Assembly (NCBI GenBank): GCA_963853835.1
Contig: OY970822.1
Location: 88,889,135-88,953,134 of the forward strand
DNA from: Calendula officinalis
Lineage: Eukaryota; Streptophyta; Magnoliopsida; Asterales; Asteraceae
DNA: 64,000 nt
Direction: 5' to 3'
Below the pieces are notes generated by a model, which was not told the DNA's origin, made no database searches, and saw nothing but the letters and a program-made list of their open reading frames with translations. Within the stretch, counting starts at the first letter, position 1, and each line of letters starts with the position of its first letter. Below are positions 60,436 to 64,000 of this stretch, in pieces. Position numbers and translations under genes: made by a program.

Positions 60436-62682
60436 ATGGGGTTTGATTATGCCAAAATGAAGGAAATGTGCAACGAATTTCCAGAATTCGATAATGTAAT
60501 GAACGAATTCACGGAAACATCGATTTTTGATATCGGGAGTCCCGAACACGAGGCAGCAATAAAGTTACAAAAAGTTTATAAAAGTTTTCGAACAAGAAGA
60601 AAGCTTGCAGATTGTGCAGTTCAAATTGAACAAAGCTTGTAAGTGAAGTTACAAAAGTTTTAATTTGGGACTTTAATTTTTTGGGCTAATAAATATTAAT
60701 GTAATAATTATAGGTGGAAGCTTTTGGATTTTGCAGAATTAAAACAGAGTTCGATATCGTTTTTCAATCTTGACAAACAAGAAACCGCCTTTTCGCGCTG
60801 GTCTAGAGCAAGAACACGGGCTGCAAAGGTACATTCACAATATTATAATAAAAAAATAATTAATTTACAGAAGGTTTGAATTAGTTTCTGATTATTTCTT
60901 GTTTTTTCAGGTTGGAAAAGGTTTATCAAAGAACAGTAAAGCCCAAAAGCTTGCTTTGCAGCACTGGCTCGAAGCGGTAAGTCAAAAATTTTGAATTAAT
61001 TTTCTTAATAATTTATATATTATAAAGTTTTGAGTTTTTAATTTTATTTGTGACAGATTGACCCGCGACATCGTTATGGGCATAATCTTCACTTCTATTA
61101 TGGAAAATGGTTGCTCTCTCAAAGCAAAGAACCCTTCTTTTACTGGTAAATACACTTAACAAAATGTCAATTAATTATTCGAAAAATTAATTTTTTTATA
61201 GTTAAAATATTTCTTGAACCTAATATATTTCAAAAATCCAGGTTGGATATAGGAGAAGGAAAAGAAATAAATCTTGTTGAAAAATGCCCGCGATCAAAAC
61301 TTCAACAACAATGCATCAAATACCTTGGCCCGGTATATCTCTTAAATTATTTATTTAATTATTATTATTATTTGTATAGTTAAAACACAACCGAAATATG
61401 CTTACCGAGATTTGTTATATTGTTATATTTATCTATATAGATAGAAAGAAAGGCGTACGAAGTTGTGATGGAGGATGGAAAATTGTTATACAAACAAACA
61501 GGGGAGTATCTTGACACAACAGGAGAACCCAAGGGTGCAAAGTGGATATTTGTGCTAAGTACATCGAAGGTTTTATATGTCGGAATTAAGAAAAAAGGGT
61601 CATTTCAACATTCGAGTTTTCTGGCTGGTGGAGCTACATTGGCTGCAGGGAGAATTGTAGCCGAAAAAGGAACCTTAAAGGTATAATTTTTGAATTTTTA
61701 TACCGTTTTGTTAGTTATCGTGTCTTACTTCAAATAAAGGAACAATTTGTTAAAGAAATAACGGTTTTTGTGTTTTCTTCATCAGGCAATATGGCCACAT
61801 AGTGGGCATTATCGTCCTACACAAGAAAACTTCCAAGATTTCGTATCGTTTCTTAAGGAAAATGATGTGGACACAACTTATGTTAAGGTAAAAACAAGAC
61901 TCAAAATTTAACCATATCATGAAAATGGTCAATATTCTTGTTGATTTATTCGATACTCATATATATATATTTTTTATTATCAGATGGATTCAGATGAAGA
62001 TAAAGAAACAATCATCAAACACGTAAGAACTCACTCATCAGAAGAAGACATGAGCGAAAAAGAACCTTCAACCGACATTGGTTATAGCCCGTTGAATGGG
62101 TTCCAATCAGAATCACAAACGGGCCAACACAAGAACAAGTTAGGTACACTCGAGATACCAAACATTGATGACATTTTTACAAACATAACCACCAAGAATC
62201 AAGAACCCGAATCATGGTCAAAAGATCCCACCTTTAATACAATCTTGGATGGATATGAAGCAGCCGAAGACTCATTTGATTCACAACAAAACCACACTCC
62301 ATCGATGCACGAATTATCGGACGATGAAGATGACCCGTGCATTGAAGAAACTGTTTTTCAAAGGATTAATTCACATAAAGAAACAAAGTGTTTGCAATTG
62401 GGTAGACAACTATCTTGTACATGGAGTACGGGGGCGGGCCCGCGAATCGGGTGTTTAAGAGACTACCCAACCGAGTTACAATCGCACGCTTTAGAACAAG
62501 CAAATTTGTCACCAAAAAGTGCACCGAGCATTAGTGGTTTTAGGTATACAAACACGGTTTTGTGCACGAGCCCGTTGTCTTGGGAAAATAGGAGTTTTTT
62601 CAAGATTTATAAACGGCCGTATAGAACACAATCAACACCGTTAAATATTGGATCGGTTAAAGTTGGTTGCATAGATTTTTGA
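60436..62682 (+). CDS. IQM family calmodulin-binding protein, 8 coding exons, 534 aa
   Basis: Exons: 60436-60638, 60714-60828, 60911-60976, 61057-61145, 61242-61332, 61441-61680, 61786-61887, 61984-62682. All are GT-AG and open over 535 codons. The IQ motif lies at residues 42-57 (IKLQKVYKSFRTRRKL), which binds Ca2+-independent calmodulin. The conserved IQM core follows, with HWLEAIDPRHRYGHNLHFYY, SKLQQQCIKYLGP, GAKWIFVLSTSK, SSFLAGGATLAAGRI and SGHYRPTQENF. The long last exon codes for an acidic, Ser-rich tail with CTWSTGAGPRIGCLRDYP, a motif shared by the family. IQM proteins act in Ca2+ signalling in stress and growth. Which IQM1-6 member this is cannot be decided here. Confidence 0.95.
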
Positions 62683-64000
62683 GTTACAAAACTGTTTTAT
62701 TGATATTCTTTAATTCTTTAGTTTTTGTTCTTTTAGTGTTAGGTATTTTTTGGAAGTTGAGTAGTGGAATCATGTACACAAACTTAGATTTCTTCTTCTT
62801 TGTACAAATTACAGACGGAAAAGAAAATTGTAGATGTGATTAGTAGATGTGATTACATGGTTTAATGAAAACAGAATTCTTTATTTCATGGTTTTGTCTT
62901 TGTGATACTTGGTTATAGTTTATGAATTATGATATGAAATTTGGGTTGTAAATGAGAACAAACTTCCAAAATGACACACCACCAACTGATAGAAGTTTTG
63001 CAAATAATATCTATCCACTTCTTTCGCCACTATATTTTTAACACACACATACACATATACATACATATATATATATACAAACACGAAGCAACCATACAAG
63101 TTCGTTTTAGCTGACTATTTCAACTGGCAGAGGAAACTGACGAGGACGTGTCAGCAATGTCACACTCATCCATGTGAAACTGACGAGTACATTGGCAACC
63201 GTAATAAGATTTTAGTCTAAGAAAAGACAGACCACATAAAGTGGACAAAGTCATAGTAATTTCTTTCCCCCTATTATAATCAAACTGGCCAAAATAATGA
63301 ATTAAAGTTAAACTTAACTTATCATAAAAATCACTTCAAACAAGTTGCTTTCTAGTGAGTTGCTATCGCTCCTCTTTTTTCGGTTATGTTCAATGTGCCT
63401 TTCGCCTTCAACTAATTGCATTCTGTTATATTACATTATACAACATATTAAAGTAATAACAGTTTCAAATGAATTTGGTATGTTAAAACTCCTTAAATTA
63501 AAAGGTAGCGTATCTTTGTATGTGTGTACTTCTATGTACTACAAGACATACAATAGAATAAAAGTCAAGAGGAAGGCCAAAAATAACCCACAAAAGTCCT
63601 TTATTCGTGCCCCAAAGTATTATTTAAATATTAAAAACTTGTACTTGTAATGAAGGTTCACCTTTCCATTGATCAATGGAACATGCAAACTACATGTGAT
63701 TGAGATGCGCTCTCATTATTTTTAATTATTTTCTAAAGATTTACACCAACTTCAACTTCTATGTTTTTCACATATGCAATTAATAAAAATAAAAAATTAG
63801 AAGATAACGTCACATTTTGAGGGGTTTTCACATTTTTAAATAAACCAACACCTTTTATTGTTTTTATTTAATATTTTAATTTATGTTTGGTATTTCTGAT
63901 CTGTCAGCATAGCTGTATGTATGCATCTTCCATTGTATGTTGTGCCATATTATTAATGCTTTTCTATGTATATGTTCGATATTTGAACACGACTCAAAAT
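62683..64000. other. 3' UTR and downstream intergenic DNA
   Basis: A short (CA/TA)n stretch lies at 63040-63085. No further gene is seen. A 101-codon ORF at 63345-63650 is AT-biased and not credible. Confidence 0.5.

Noticed and set aside
63345..63650. 101-codon ORF downstream of the IQM gene
   Set aside because: Low-complexity AT-biased composition, no homologous features and no promoter.

Overview
The window is AT-rich nuclear DNA of a flowering plant, almost certainly a eudicot. The evidence is multi-exon genes with GT-AG introns, plant-specific families (SYP12 syntaxin, IQM, U-box PUB, Dof) and plant transposon types (MULE, CACTA, Stowaway, hAT MITE, Helitron with RPA-like genes, copia, LINE, SINE). 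The style of the repeats fits an asterid such as Asteraceae, but I cannot fix the species. Nothing organellar, bacterial or viral was seen.

Layout. 1-10.1 kb: a 598-bp tandem duplication carrying a LINE 3' tail, a Stowaway MITE, then two mobile elements (E1, E2) lying side by side inside one (TA)n microsatellite. 10.8-11.5 kb: an intact single-exon gene of a DUF7138-like plant family (minus). 13.7-18.9 kb: a 12-exon JmjC histone demethylase of the JMJ25/KDM3 class (minus, 701 aa) with an unusual N-terminus. 18.8-33.3 kb: a degenerate zone with diverged copies of the JMJ 5' end and upstream region, Helitron-derived RPA-like and PIF1-type helicase fragments, a Dof zinc-finger pseudogene split by a MITE, and a CACTA remnant. 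33.9-43.0 kb: a three-level nest of transposons whose core is an 8.3-kb MULE (E3) with a decayed FAR1/MURA-type transposase and an ULP-like gene. 43.0-46.5 kb: another JMJ exon-1 copy, MITEs and a LINE 3' fragment.

46.8-62.7 kb is the gene-rich part, all on the plus strand: a SYP12-type syntaxin (2 exons), a PP2A catalytic subunit (11 exons) whose intron 5 holds a Pack-MULE carrying an intact antisense U-box ORF, an O-fucosyltransferase-family gene with an apparent 1-nt frameshift at its last junction, and an IQM calmodulin-binding protein (8 coding exons). The last 1.3 kb is non-coding.

The genes are housekeeping or signalling genes and do not form a pathway. The unusual content is the mobile DNA: a family of (TA)n-resident MULE-like elements (E1, E2, E3) that share AGAACC-rich termini and the same ULP-like gene, several insertions with readable target-site duplications, and one insertion that duplicated a splice acceptor in the syntaxin gene.
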